DNA of 48,173 bases from Quinella sp. 1Q5 (GTDB lineage Bacteria > Bacillota > Negativicutes > Selenomonadales > Selenomonadaceae), in NCBI GenBank assembly GCA_014764605.1, contig JACXWG010000004.1:1-48173 (forward strand), in the 5' to 3' direction. A model generated the notes under the pieces. The model saw only the letters and a list, made by a program, of their open reading frames with translations. It was not told where the DNA came from and did not search any database. The translations under genes were made by a program, and so were the position numbers. Below are positions 13,857 through 21,911 of the stretch, in pieces (position 1 is the first letter of the stretch; each line of letters opens with the position of its first letter).

Positions 13857-15104
13857 ATGACTGTCGATGAAATAATCGCCGGCTTGAATTTGACTGAAGC
13901 GCAGGTTGCCACAATCAAACGCAATCTGGCAATGGTCGATTCCAATCGCTTGCGGAGTTTAACTGCCGACGTTTCACGCGCCGAGCAAGGTTCAGTCATG
14001 ACCCGCGCAGGTTTAAATATTTTGGCTAAAGGTATTGCCGGCAAGCCGATTGTTTACACCAAGGCGGTTATCGGCGATTCCATGCGTAACGGCGAAGTCG
14101 TCGAATTAACCGACGCGCAGATTGCCGAACTTACAGACCTTATTAATCCCCTTGAGGAACTGCCGCTCGTCGATTTCAAACACGTTGGCAACGGGCAAGT
14201 CGTCGTGCAGGCTCTCCTTCAGAACGCCGACTTCCAAGACGGCTTCTTCTGCCGCGAATTAGGCCTCTTCGCCGAAGACCCCGATACTAATCAAGAGGTT
14301 CTTTATTCCTACAGAAACACCGGCCTTGTAAGCGGCTATACGCCCTCCGGCGGCGGCGCAATGCTCCTTAACCTCCTCTTAAATCTCGTAACCGTCGTCG
14401 ATAACGCCCAAAATGTCACCGCCGTCCTTGATGTCGCCTTGCTTTACATCTCTCATGCACAATTCTTAGAACATATCAATTCCACAACGCCGCATCCAAA
14501 TCTGCAGCTGATAACCTTAGAAGACGTCGACGAACAAATTCAGACCGCTGAAATTATTCAACACTTGCAAAATCAAATGACGCAGGTCGAAACGAACGTC
14601 GCCAATCTCTTTATGCAACTCGGTTCCCCCGATGCTAACCTTTTGATTTTCGAGGACTTTAAGGATTTGCAAGGCATCGACAACCTGAAAGTTAAAGTTT
14701 TAAATGCGGCGAACGGCTCGGCTGAAGTCTATGTCGAAAGTCTTGACGGCATTCAAAATGGCATTTACTACACCCTTTCAGACGGCGTCCGCGCTCAATA
14801 TATCCGTTCCAAGGCGACCGCTTCTAACGACGGCTCTTTTTCCGTCATCTTCGTCGAGCCCGTTACTAAAAATTTCAATCTGAATAAGACTTACCTTTAC
14901 CGCTCCACCGCGATTATCGGCGACGGGCAAGCGGGCGGCTCTTCCAATGAATACGAATCAACCTTCGCGCCAGATGACATTTTCAGCGGCGTTTCCTCTT
15001 CGACGACCAAAACCATTTCTTTGAACACTAAGCAATCAAATGCTGCGAACTTCGACCTCCAAGGCGACGGCGCGTTTGACGCTAACGGCTTTTTCACACT
15101 TTAA
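13857..15104 (+). CDS. Phage tail fibre protein (tail-collar type N-terminus)
   Basis: 415 residues, with AAGGAGTTGATTTT upstream. Residues about 45-200 resemble the tail-collar fibre domain found after gpI: VMTRAGLNILAKGIAGKPIV, then ..VIGD.. and FFCRELGLFAEDP. A helical linker (about 225-255, IIQHLQNQMTQVETNVANLF) and a C-terminal strand-rich region follow. The N-terminus would attach to the baseplate. The C-terminal part is the more variable, host-facing end. No chaperone gene follows directly. Confidence 0.75.
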   Translation: MTVDEIIAGLNLTEAQVATIKRNLAMVDSNRLRSLTADVSRAEQGSVMTRAGLNILAKGIAGKPIVYTKAVIGDSMRNGEVVELTDAQIAELTDLINPLEELPLVDFKHVGNGQVVVQALLQNADFQDGFFCRELGLFAEDPDTNQEVLYSYRNTGLVSGYTPSGGGAMLLNLLLNLVTVVDNAQNVTAVLDVALLYISHAQFLEHINSTTPHPNLQLITLEDVDEQIQTAEIIQHLQNQMTQVETNVANLFMQLGSPDANLLIFEDFKDLQGIDNLKVKVLNAANGSAEVYVESLDGIQNGIYYTLSDGVRAQYIRSKATASNDGSFSVIFVEPVTKNFNLNKTYLYRSTAIIGDGQAGGSSNEYESTFAPDDIFSGVSSSTTKTISLNTKQSNAANFDLQGDGAFDANGFFTL

Positions 15105-15116
15105 GGAGTTGATTTC

Positions 15117-17147
15117 ATGGCTTACGACATAATAGCCGCCCGCGGCTACGGCTCCGCCGAACAAGGCGACGCCACTAATCCCGCCACTATCAATCATTAC
15201 GCAAGCGTTTCGGCTATCGACACTTCCGCACAAACTATCACCGTTGACGACGCTACTAATTTTACTCAAGGTACCGAAATCATGCTGCATATAAGCGGCT
15301 TGCGCTCCGCCGACGGCAATAAAGCTTATCTCGGCAGGTACAAGTTCGCTAAAATCATGTCCGTCGCCGGCAACGTCCTTACTTTGTCCGTTAAACCCCT
15401 TAATCTCACTGTCGAATACTACTTTTATCAAGCAATCACCGTACCGCATTACAAAACTTTGACGATTAGTCAGACTGTAGAGCCGCCCGCCTTCCAAAAC
15501 GGCGTCGGCGGCATTTTGGTTTTCAAAGCCCATACCCTCAACATGAGCGGCGCGATTAATCTTGTGAATAAGGGCTTAACCGCTGATTCGCAACGCCCTT
15601 GGCTTACTCACGAAGAAGACGGCATTCGCGATACTGATAAATTCGCCGGCTACGAGAATTACGAAACCGCTTACAACTTCACGCTCCAAAAGGGCGACGG
15701 CTCCTGCCTTATCATCGCTAAGGAAATTAATTTCGAGTCGACCGCACGCATCGGCAATCCCAATTACTCGGGCACGGGGCGTTGTCGCGGCGCGGACGAT
15801 TCTATCGGTAAGAATTCCGAACTGACGAACATCGGCGGCTCCTCTATCTTAATCGTCGCCCCTGAAATCGAAGGCTTTTCCTCTTACATTATCAGCAAAT
15901 ATCGTAAAAGTTCCCTCTCGGCGGGCAAGGGTTTGGCGCGTGCTTATATCGCTACCGAACGCATGCTGACTTTCGATGAAGGGCTTTACGCCACAGATAT
16001 TATTTCCACGCCCGAACGATTATCTAAAGATACCTTGATTGACGGGTTCGGCGACGGTTCCACGGGTGCCGCCTCCTCTAAGGATATTCAGCAAAATTCC
16101 TACGCCTTTATTTCTACCATTTACGGTTCGACTTATCGTTTAATTAATATAGACCAAAACGGCAAAGCGAAATTCACACCCGGGACGCTCGTTATGATTC
16201 AAGCCCTTTATAAGGACACTTCTGACCACGTCGGTCGCTTTTTCGTTGATAAAATCGTCGACGTCAAAAACGATAGCAACGGCAACCTCAAAGCGATTAT
16301 CCTGAATAATAACCCGCAAAAGCTCCAAATCCCTAAATTCGACCCCACACATTACTACTTTCAAGCTATCGCTATCCCGCAATATTCGAGTTTCAGCGCA
16401 AGCAATTTCAAAACGCCTAAGTATGAGAATCACCGAGGCGGCGTCTTCGCTATCGCCGTTAATGGTACTTGCGACCTCTCCGATAAGACGATTGATGTCA
16501 TGCGAAAGGGCGGTTCTAAGTATTTTTCCCAAATAACTAATGCCTCTATGAAAAACCGATTGCCCGTCGGAGAAGGGCACGGTTCCGTTTTTATTTTGGC
16601 GAAAAAATTAATCGTCAATACGTCAACGAGAATAGGGGCGACTTATTCTGGGAATTCTTTCGGCGGTTCAGAAAGTGGCTATATGGGCAAAAGGAGCTTG
16701 TCGGCTAGTGATATTTATGACGGGTACGGCGGCGGCGGTTTCCGCGCAGGTCAGCAATATTACGGTCACAACGGCGGCTATTTCTCCAATGCGACGGAAA
16801 TTTATTTGAGCGGTACGGGCGGGCATCAGGGCGCAAGTATTTTTATCGTCGCCGGGGAGATTGACGGTTTGTCTTTAGATTGTCTGTCGACTGGCGGCGC
16901 AGGCGGCTATGGTGGTAGCGGTTCAGCTGCTCAAATCACTGCTGGTGAGGCGGGCGGTTGCGGTTATGGCGGCTCTGGCGCGAAGAATTCCTACAAAGGA
17001 ATTTTCGGCGGATATGGTGGCGTTCACGGCGGTGGTTCGGGCGGTTCTTCTCGCTCTGGTAATCTTTGGGTTAATGGCGGCGGGGCCTCTGGTTTCTGCG
17101 TCATCTACGCCAATAAGGCTACTAATCAAGACACCACCAACTTATAA
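15117..17147 (+). CDS. Large tail-associated protein, internally duplicated, glycine-rich C-terminus
   Basis: 676 residues. Two related halves are seen. Residues about 35-300 and 345-660 each contain a 'FTQGTEIMLHISGL / FTPGTLVMIQALY' start, a 'YYFYQAITVPHYKTLTIS / YYFQAIAIPQYSSFSAS' segment, a 'GGILVFKAHTLNMSGAI / GGVFAIAVNGTCDLSDK' strand and an 'ILIVAPEIEG / IFIVAGEIDG' strand. The last 120 residues are a Gly/Ser-rich stretch like polyglycine tips of phage adhesins. This suggests a receptor-binding adhesin. It follows the tail fibre with the same AAGGAGTTGATTTC site. No firm family assignment. Confidence 0.65.
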   Translation: MAYDIIAARGYGSAEQGDATNPATINHYASVSAIDTSAQTITVDDATNFTQGTEIMLHISGLRSADGNKAYLGRYKFAKIMSVAGNVLTLSVKPLNLTVEYYFYQAITVPHYKTLTISQTVEPPAFQNGVGGILVFKAHTLNMSGAINLVNKGLTADSQRPWLTHEEDGIRDTDKFAGYENYETAYNFTLQKGDGSCLIIAKEINFESTARIGNPNYSGTGRCRGADDSIGKNSELTNIGGSSILIVAPEIEGFSSYIISKYRKSSLSAGKGLARAYIATERMLTFDEGLYATDIISTPERLSKDTLIDGFGDGSTGAASSKDIQQNSYAFISTIYGSTYRLINIDQNGKAKFTPGTLVMIQALYKDTSDHVGRFFVDKIVDVKNDSNGNLKAIILNNNPQKLQIPKFDPTHYYFQAIAIPQYSSFSASNFKTPKYENHRGGVFAIAVNGTCDLSDKTIDVMRKGGSKYFSQITNASMKNRLPVGEGHGSVFILAKKLIVNTSTRIGATYSGNSFGGSESGYMGKRSLSASDIYDGYGGGGFRAGQQYYGHNGGYFSNATEIYLSGTGGHQGASIFIVAGEIDGLSLDCLSTGGAGGYGGSGSAAQITAGEAGGCGYGGSGAKNSYKGIFGGYGGVHGGGSGGSSRSGNLWVNGGGASGFCVIYANKATNQDTTNL

Positions 17148-17193
17148 AAAAAGAGACGCCCCTAAGGTCGCCTCCGAAAAGCAATTTTTTTTT
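17148..17193 (+). terminator. Possible terminator after the adhesin gene
   Basis: Short imperfect stem around GAGACG...CGCCTC (17153-17175), then an A-rich stretch and nine T residues (17185-17193). Hairpin quality is modest, so termination may be partial. Confidence 0.4.
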
Positions 17194-17195
17194 AC

Positions 17196-17219
17196 CAATC
17201 ATCATTCCGAGGGAGCCGC
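17196..17219 (+). repeat. 24-bp inverted repeat, left copy
   Basis: Perfect inverted match of 24 bases to 18551-18574, ending sharply on both sides. It lies in the intergenic gap between the adhesin gene and a block of four small genes, and stands just upstream of the ribosome binding site of 17244. Confidence 0.85.
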
Positions 17220-17243
17220 ATTCCAAAGAAAGGATGATTCACT

Positions 17244-17459
17244 ATGGCTTTTAACTTCGTCCTGAAGAAAACCGCCACGCTGACTGCTACGCTTGCCGGC
17301 ACGACTAATCAGCTTAAAATCCCCGGTTGCTATTCCGGCGAAACTTCTGCCGATAACGCAGTCGCGCAGGTTAATAAAATCCTCGCAATCGGCGGAAAAG
17401 CAATCGTAGCCGACAACAAATCTAAGCTCACTGTCGAGAAGGGGGTTGAAGAAGTATGA
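17244..17459 (+). CDS. Small phage protein, DUF1659-like
   Basis: 71 residues, AAAGAAAGG upstream. MAFNFVLKKTATLTATLAGT leads a chain with a 'VAQVNKILAIGGKAI' helix. It resembles the short DUF1659/DUF2922 proteins that occur in pairs in Firmicutes, but the match is by eye only. It overlaps the next gene by ATGA. It is the first gene of the block enclosed by the 24-bp inverted repeats. Function unknown. Confidence 0.5.
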   Translation: MAFNFVLKKTATLTATLAGTTNQLKIPGCYSGETSADNAVAQVNKILAIGGKAIVADNKSKLTVEKGVEEV

Positions 17460-17713
17460 CTTACACTATCACGCTCGGCTTGAGTTATGAAGGCACGAAC
17501 TTCACCCGCGAATTCAAAATCCCCGACGTTTCTGAAATCGACGCCGCTATTGAGACCGTCCGCCAAAAGGTTAAGGCTTTGAACGCCGCCATTAGCGGCG
17601 ACGACGCCTTGAAAAACTTCTTCCGCGCCGATGACGCCGATGACAATTCCGGCTCTCTCAAGAAGATTTTCTCCTGCAATATCCGCAACGACCAAGAAAC
17701 GACCCTTATCTGA
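17456..17713 (+). CDS. Small phage protein, DUF2922-like
   Basis: 85 residues. A two-strand start (TYTITLGLSYEGTNFTREFK) with a helix (IDAAIETVRQKVKALNAAIS) and an acidic linker. This strand-strand-helix plan is that of DUF2922-type small proteins, though the match is weak. It is coupled to the previous gene by ATGA. Function unknown. Confidence 0.5.
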   Translation: MTYTITLGLSYEGTNFTREFKIPDVSEIDAAIETVRQKVKALNAAISGDDALKNFFRADDADDNSGSLKKIFSCNIRNDQETTLI

Positions 17714-17728
17714 AAGGAGGATTTCACC

Positions 17729-18289
17729 ATGCCTAAAACTTCCCTTATCGTTACCACTAACAACTATCTGTCTGACAATGTTCAGCAACTCACGATTACC
17801 GACGTCAATCCCAATGCGGTCGCCAATGACCTTAAGACCTTCGCGCAGATGACCGCCAACCTTAGCAAGGATTCCTACGTCAAAACCGAACGCATTGAAA
17901 AAAGCGACCTCGACGGCTCCTTGCCCCAAAGGAATCCCGTCATCAAAATCAAATCTTACACCTTCGACGGTACCAATACTGTCAGGATTAAAACTTCCGA
18001 TATTACCAATTCTTCTGGGCGGCTCACTCTGGCTACTGCTTTCGATAAACAAGCAACCACTGATAACTACATCTACCCGCAAGTTTCCTTCGCGAACATC
18101 TCCAATCCTAACGTCACTTTAGGCATTTCTTCCACTTCGTGGTACGCCTCTAAACCCGAAATCGTCAATATCGGTATTTTGTTCAACGTAATCGAGCCTG
18201 TTTCTTTTGATTACATCGTCGATTTCCCCGAATTGGACGGGTTCGCTCCTTATCACGTCGTTATCCCCATTGAAGTCGAAGAAGAATGA
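17729..18289 (+). CDS. Phage protein of unknown function
   Basis: 186 residues, start ATG 17729 with AAAGGAGGATTTCACC upstream. The first 60 residues (TNNYLSDNVQQLTITDVNPN, then a helix with a terminal LSKDSYVKTERIEKSDLD) look like the small proteins next door. The remainder is strand-rich with PQVSFANISNPNVTLGISST. A minor virion component is possible. I recognise no domain. Confidence 0.5.
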   Translation: MPKTSLIVTTNNYLSDNVQQLTITDVNPNAVANDLKTFAQMTANLSKDSYVKTERIEKSDLDGSLPQRNPVIKIKSYTFDGTNTVRIKTSDITNSSGRLTLATAFDKQATTDNYIYPQVSFANISNPNVTLGISSTSWYASKPEIVNIGILFNVIEPVSFDYIVDFPELDGFAPYHVVIPIEVEEE

Positions 18290-18300
18290 GGTGATTAATC

Positions 18301-18543
18301 GTGGCTGACATCATTACTACTAAAAAAGTCTTGCAAAACGTCTTCACTTTCGCTGACGGCGATACTCGCACCGTTAATATCCCCAATCCCAAGGATAATT
18401 TGACTGCTGAACAGGTTCAGGCTTGGGCGGATTTCGCCGTTCAGAATCAAATCCTCATCGGCGACAAGACCGCCGCCGCCCTCACGGGCATTCAATCCTC
18501 CAAAATCCTCGATGTCACTTCTACTGACGTAGACATTTCCTAA
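18301..18543 (+). CDS. DUF2922-like small protein
   Basis: 80 residues from GTG 18301 (GAGGTGATTAATC upstream). VFTFADGDTRTVNIPNPKDN is followed by LTAEQVQAWADFAV, the typical DUF2922 arrangement of a hairpin with 'dPk..LT..eV' and a helix. Function of the family is not known. It is the last gene before the right 24-bp repeat. Confidence 0.6.
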   Translation: MADIITTKKVLQNVFTFADGDTRTVNIPNPKDNLTAEQVQAWADFAVQNQILIGDKTAAALTGIQSSKILDVTSTDVDIS

Positions 18544-18550
18544 CCTCTGC

Positions 18551-18574
18551 GCGGCTCCCTCGGAATGATGATTG
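18551..18574 (-). repeat. 24-bp inverted repeat, right copy
   Basis: Reverse complement of 17196-17219 without mismatch. The two copies enclose 1331 bp with four complete genes and no broken frame at either edge. Confidence 0.85.
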
Positions 18575-18589
18575 CTAGGAGATGACTTT

Positions 18590-20089
18590 ATGCTTACTTC
18601 AAATACTATTCGTTTCGCCACTGACACTTTCGGCGCGGCGGTCGTTTTCAATGAAGAACCTATCGATTCGACGCCGGACCCCGACGCCCCGGATGACCCT
18701 ATTCCAGACGAAGAGCAGACCTTCATGAAAACCGCCTTCCTCGTCTCGAAGGTTCCTTTGGATTGTTCGCAGAAATCCGCCGTCGATTCGTTCGTCATTA
18801 CCGGCAACGAGCCTGCTGGTTCCCGCCGCCGCCTTATCTTTATGGTCGACGACGCGCTTTTCAAATTCAAAAACGGGCGACTTGCCACCTACAACGACCA
18901 AGGCAATTTCGATGACGTCATCAAATACGGCAATAAGGTTGATGTGTTAACCGCTTTGCCCAATGTCAATGATTTCGTCGGCAAGAAGATTTATCCGATT
19001 ATCGCCATGCAAGCCCCTTCTGACGCAGAAGAATTCCCGACGATTAAAATCGGTTTGGTTACTCGCGCCACTTCCGAACAGTTGACCGATTCGCAGGATA
19101 GCCCCGTTTACGAATTCGATTCCACACAGACCATTTCCGCTATCACGCCCAAGATTAATACTCAAGGCGCAGGCTCCGTTCAAATTACCGCTCGCCTTCG
19201 AAAGGGCGGTTCGTGGTCTTCCTTCATGAGCTTAACCAATGCCGTCGACAAAGACGCCGACGCTATTCAATTCCGCATGAATTATTCCGTGACAACCGTC
19301 GGCTCTGATTCCGCGCAGGTCGAATCAATCACAGTCAAACACTCTTCCGGCGCGGCTCTGGTTACCGGCAACGTCGCCAATCTCTATTCTGTCGTCGCTG
19401 ATTATACCGTTCCTCTGAAAAGTGCTTACTGCCTCGTCCGTCATGACCCCTTGGTCGATGCTAAAATCGAAGCCTACGTTAATTTCATGCCCAAACCTAA
19501 GCATCGCGAATTGATTCAAATCGCCACCGCTACTGGTTCCCAGCAACAAATCTCTTTGAACGACGAAAATATTGTTGCCTCTTCTATCAACATTTTTGTT
19601 AATGGCGTCCCCTTCTTCGATTTCGATTTCTCAACCGAGACTTCAACTATTATCCTGACTGCCACCCGCAATGCCGTCATTACCGCTTCTTACGATTACG
19701 ATTCCGGACAAGAATCATGGCTTCAGATGAACGCCGATGATTCTCAACCCTATAACGACGACGACGGCACCTATTCAACCCGTTTTACTTTTTCTCAAGA
19801 GACCGAAGGGCTAACCGTCGCCAATATCCGTATCCGCCTTTTAAGACTATCTGGTTCATCACGTGGCAAACTCGGTACTGCTACTGGCAAAACTCAACTT
19901 TTCTCCTTAAAACACAAACCCGTTCCTAGCTCCATTACTTTTACCGAAGACGTTAAACATTCCTACGACGAATCAACCGCTATCCTCTCGTGCGTCGCCC
20001 CTAAGAATACTCCTATCTTCATCAATTACGATTACCTCGGCGAAGCTCCAGTCGTTTATTCCTTCGCCGCTGGCTTTTCCGCCGCTTAA
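18590..20089 (+). CDS. Large phage structural protein, unknown
   Basis: 499 residues from ATG 18590 (TAGGAGATGACTTT upstream). An early acidic Pro/Asp linker (PIDSTPDPDAPDDPIPDEEQ) separates a short N-terminus from strand-rich domains. The pattern of repeated beta segments and a late SINIFVNGVPFFDFDFS suggests a fibre- or baseplate-attached virion protein. No enzymatic motif is visible. Its place after fibre genes and before another large protein and the holin supports a tail-tip role. Confidence 0.55.
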   Translation: MLTSNTIRFATDTFGAAVVFNEEPIDSTPDPDAPDDPIPDEEQTFMKTAFLVSKVPLDCSQKSAVDSFVITGNEPAGSRRRLIFMVDDALFKFKNGRLATYNDQGNFDDVIKYGNKVDVLTALPNVNDFVGKKIYPIIAMQAPSDAEEFPTIKIGLVTRATSEQLTDSQDSPVYEFDSTQTISAITPKINTQGAGSVQITARLRKGGSWSSFMSLTNAVDKDADAIQFRMNYSVTTVGSDSAQVESITVKHSSGAALVTGNVANLYSVVADYTVPLKSAYCLVRHDPLVDAKIEAYVNFMPKPKHRELIQIATATGSQQQISLNDENIVASSINIFVNGVPFFDFDFSTETSTIILTATRNAVITASYDYDSGQESWLQMNADDSQPYNDDDGTYSTRFTFSQETEGLTVANIRIRLLRLSGSSRGKLGTATGKTQLFSLKHKPVPSSITFTEDVKHSYDESTAILSCVAPKNTPIFINYDYLGEAPVVYSFAAGFSAA

Positions 20090-20102
20090 AGGAGGGTTCC
20101 TC

Positions 20103-20291
20103 ATGAGCATCATAATCAAACGCCCTTTAACCCCTGAACAGCTACAGAATTTGAATCAGCCTTCCGCGCAGGCTAAGCTTCAAGCTATCGAGGACTTCAT
20201 AAACTACGCCGGACTAAAACTCTTGGAATTGGAGGCTAAACAAGATGACGCACTATCACCCATACGACCCGCTGTCGACTATACGTGTTAA
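20103..20291 (+). CDS. Small phage protein, overlaps the next gene
   Basis: 62 residues (MSIIIKRPLTPEQLQNLNQP...), AAAGGAGGGTTCCTC upstream. Mostly helical and charged, ending VDYTC. It overlaps the next gene by 47 nt in another frame. That suggests coupled translation. Function unknown. Confidence 0.5.
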   Translation: MSIIIKRPLTPEQLQNLNQPSAQAKLQAIEDFINYAGLKLLELEAKQDDALSPIRPAVDYTC

Positions 20292-21555
20292 GGAAATAGT
20301 TCCCGTCATAGACGCTAAGGCTATCCTACGCCATATCCCTAAAAAAGGCTCCATTCATATCTACGGCTTCAACGAAACCAGTTCCGATGAGCCGCAGGAT
20401 AATCAATTCTTCTGCGACTACGCCTTAGATAGCCTCTATCGTGATTCTAATCGCGTCCTAGTCTTCAACCCCACGCTCGCTGACCAAAATCTTGTCGTCG
20501 ACTATATCGCAATCGGTACTGTCTTCACCTCTGACGACGCCAACGAAATCAAAGCCCATTTGGAGAATCAAAAAATTCACGGCGGCGGCTCTTCCTTCCA
20601 AATCGGAGACGGATTTTATCGCTCCAACCAAGAATCGGCTGGTATGTTCTTAAGGGATATGGCTGACGAACCTGTTCTCAATTCTCGCGCCCTCTTCCAA
20701 GCCCTTAAACGTTTCCCCATGTATAGCTACGACATTGAAGAAGGCGTCAATCAAGGTTATTTCGCCGTTGAAACTTTAGAAGACAACTTCGTTCGCTTCG
20801 TCAAAAGGGCTTCCCGCCATGGCGATTTAATTTCCTTCTATCAAGAACCCAATTCTGGCGGCTTCTTTGATGAAGGTTGGGCTTTTCGCACTAACGATAA
20901 ATGGATTATCCTCGGCTACTATAAAGACCGCTACGCCGTGGTTACCGACGAGGAATGCTGGAGTTCCATTAATCCTTTGCTCACAATTAAAGACAGGCAA
21001 AAGTTAGACTCCATTAACGCCCAAATCGATGCTTGGCAATACAAAGGCAAGTTCAATAACCGCCCCGATTCCTCCGATGAAGACGATACCGACATTGCCA
21101 TTTACAATCAGTGCGAAGACAACGACACTTTCCCTGACGGCTCCTCCCCAGAGGTCGGCTATTACTCTTTGCAAGATATGCCCTTCACTTATTCCGATAT
21201 GGCTTTTCACAATGACGACTTGCTCTTTTATCTGCCGCTTGCCAACGGCTCAAAAAAATGGTTCGTCATGCAAAGTGCCGCCAATTATCGCGATTATTAC
21301 ACCTACCGCCACCCGACTATCTTGCCCGATTATCCTGCTCGCGGCACCGAGAACACAAACGACAAGCGTCCCCCTGAGGGCAATCTCTGGTTCGATGAGG
21401 ACGGCAAACTTCATCTGGCCGGAAAGGATTATAATCTTTACACCTTCACGCCAGACCCGCCCGCTAATCGTTTTTCTGCCAATCTTTCCTTGACTGAAAA
21501 CGACCGCAAGCTTTTAGATTATCTTCATCAAAAATTTGATTCCGAAATCCCTTAA
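20245..21555 (+). CDS. Large phage structural protein, unknown
   Basis: 436 residues from ATG 20245, inside the preceding gene. Features: many Asp/Tyr/Phe and Gly-Gly, a repeated FFDEGWAFRTNDKWIILGYY-like strand pattern, and a C-terminal GNLWFDEDGKLHLAGKDYNL segment. The last phrase resembles phage fibre C-terminal text-like motifs describing a beta-hairpin. A tail-tip or fibre-related virion protein is the likeliest role. Not recognised further. Confidence 0.55.
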   Translation: MTHYHPYDPLSTIRVKEIVPVIDAKAILRHIPKKGSIHIYGFNETSSDEPQDNQFFCDYALDSLYRDSNRVLVFNPTLADQNLVVDYIAIGTVFTSDDANEIKAHLENQKIHGGGSSFQIGDGFYRSNQESAGMFLRDMADEPVLNSRALFQALKRFPMYSYDIEEGVNQGYFAVETLEDNFVRFVKRASRHGDLISFYQEPNSGGFFDEGWAFRTNDKWIILGYYKDRYAVVTDEECWSSINPLLTIKDRQKLDSINAQIDAWQYKGKFNNRPDSSDEDDTDIAIYNQCEDNDTFPDGSSPEVGYYSLQDMPFTYSDMAFHNDDLLFYLPLANGSKKWFVMQSAANYRDYYTYRHPTILPDYPARGTENTNDKRPPEGNLWFDEDGKLHLAGKDYNLYTFTPDPPANRFSANLSLTENDRKLLDYLHQKFDSEIP

Positions 21556-21568
21556 GGAGCTGATTACC

Positions 21569-21787
21569 ATGACGGAAGAATTTGTTGCTAACACTCTCGC
21601 TAATATCGGCGTCCCCACTGCTCTTTGCTTCTATTGCCTCTTCGTCTTAAATAAATCTGTCAATCATCTCTCCGACAAAATCGATAAGATTTCCGATAAG
21701 TTCGAGCGGTTCTTCATTCAAACTAGCCAGCTCATCGACTCCGTTAAAGCCCTCGAAAACGATATCCGCTCCTCGCGAAGGAGTTGA
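21569..21787 (+). CDS. YvrJ-type holin-like membrane protein
   Basis: 72 residues from ATG 21569 (AAGGAGCTGATTACC upstream). One membrane segment (about 10-29, LANIGVPTALCFYCLFVLN) is followed by a charged amphipathic helix with LSDKIDKISDKFERFF. This matches the short YvrJ family seen at the lysis end of Firmicutes phages. A lytic enzyme would be expected next and is absent. Confidence 0.7.
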   Translation: MTEEFVANTLANIGVPTALCFYCLFVLNKSVNHLSDKIDKISDKFERFFIQTSQLIDSVKALENDIRSSRRS

Positions 21788-21792
21788 TTCTT

Positions 21793-21825
21793 ATGCGTCG
21801 AAGTCCCTTTAATCATTGCCACTAG
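21793..21825 (+). CDS. Ten-codon open frame behind a phage ribosome binding site
   Basis: GAAGGAGTTGATTCTT followed by ATG is nearly the same site used for the fibre and adhesin genes at 13857 and 15117. The frame has only 10 codons (MRRSPFNHCH) and its stop lies inside the terminator hairpin. It may be the surviving start of a deleted next gene such as an endolysin. Confidence 0.35.
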   Translation: MRRSPFNHCH

Positions 21826-21846
21826 CCAGTGGCTTATTTTTTTTTT
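21818..21846 (+). terminator. Intrinsic terminator closing the tail/lysis operon
   Basis: GCCACT-AGCC-AGTGGC stem (21818-21833) followed by TTA and a run of T residues to 21846. Strong Rho-independent terminator. Confidence 0.85.
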
Positions 21847-21853
21847 CATTTCC

Positions 21854-21883
21854 TTGACTTTCCTATTGACAACGTGCTATATT
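21854..21883 (+). promoter_or_regulatory. Promoter of the GT9 gene
   Basis: TTGACT (21854-21859), 18-bp spacer, TATATT (21878-21883). It lies between the phage terminator and the ribosome binding site of 21912, so the glycosyltransferase has its own promoter. Confidence 0.65.
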
Positions 21884-21911
21884 GCGGAAAATTTATTGTA
21901 GGAGGAACCGA

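Noticed and set aside
17330-18082. A 250-codon minus-strand open frame opposite the small-gene block
   Set aside because: It lacks a ribosome binding site and lies against several overlapping, well-started plus-strand genes. It is explained by codon bias of those genes.
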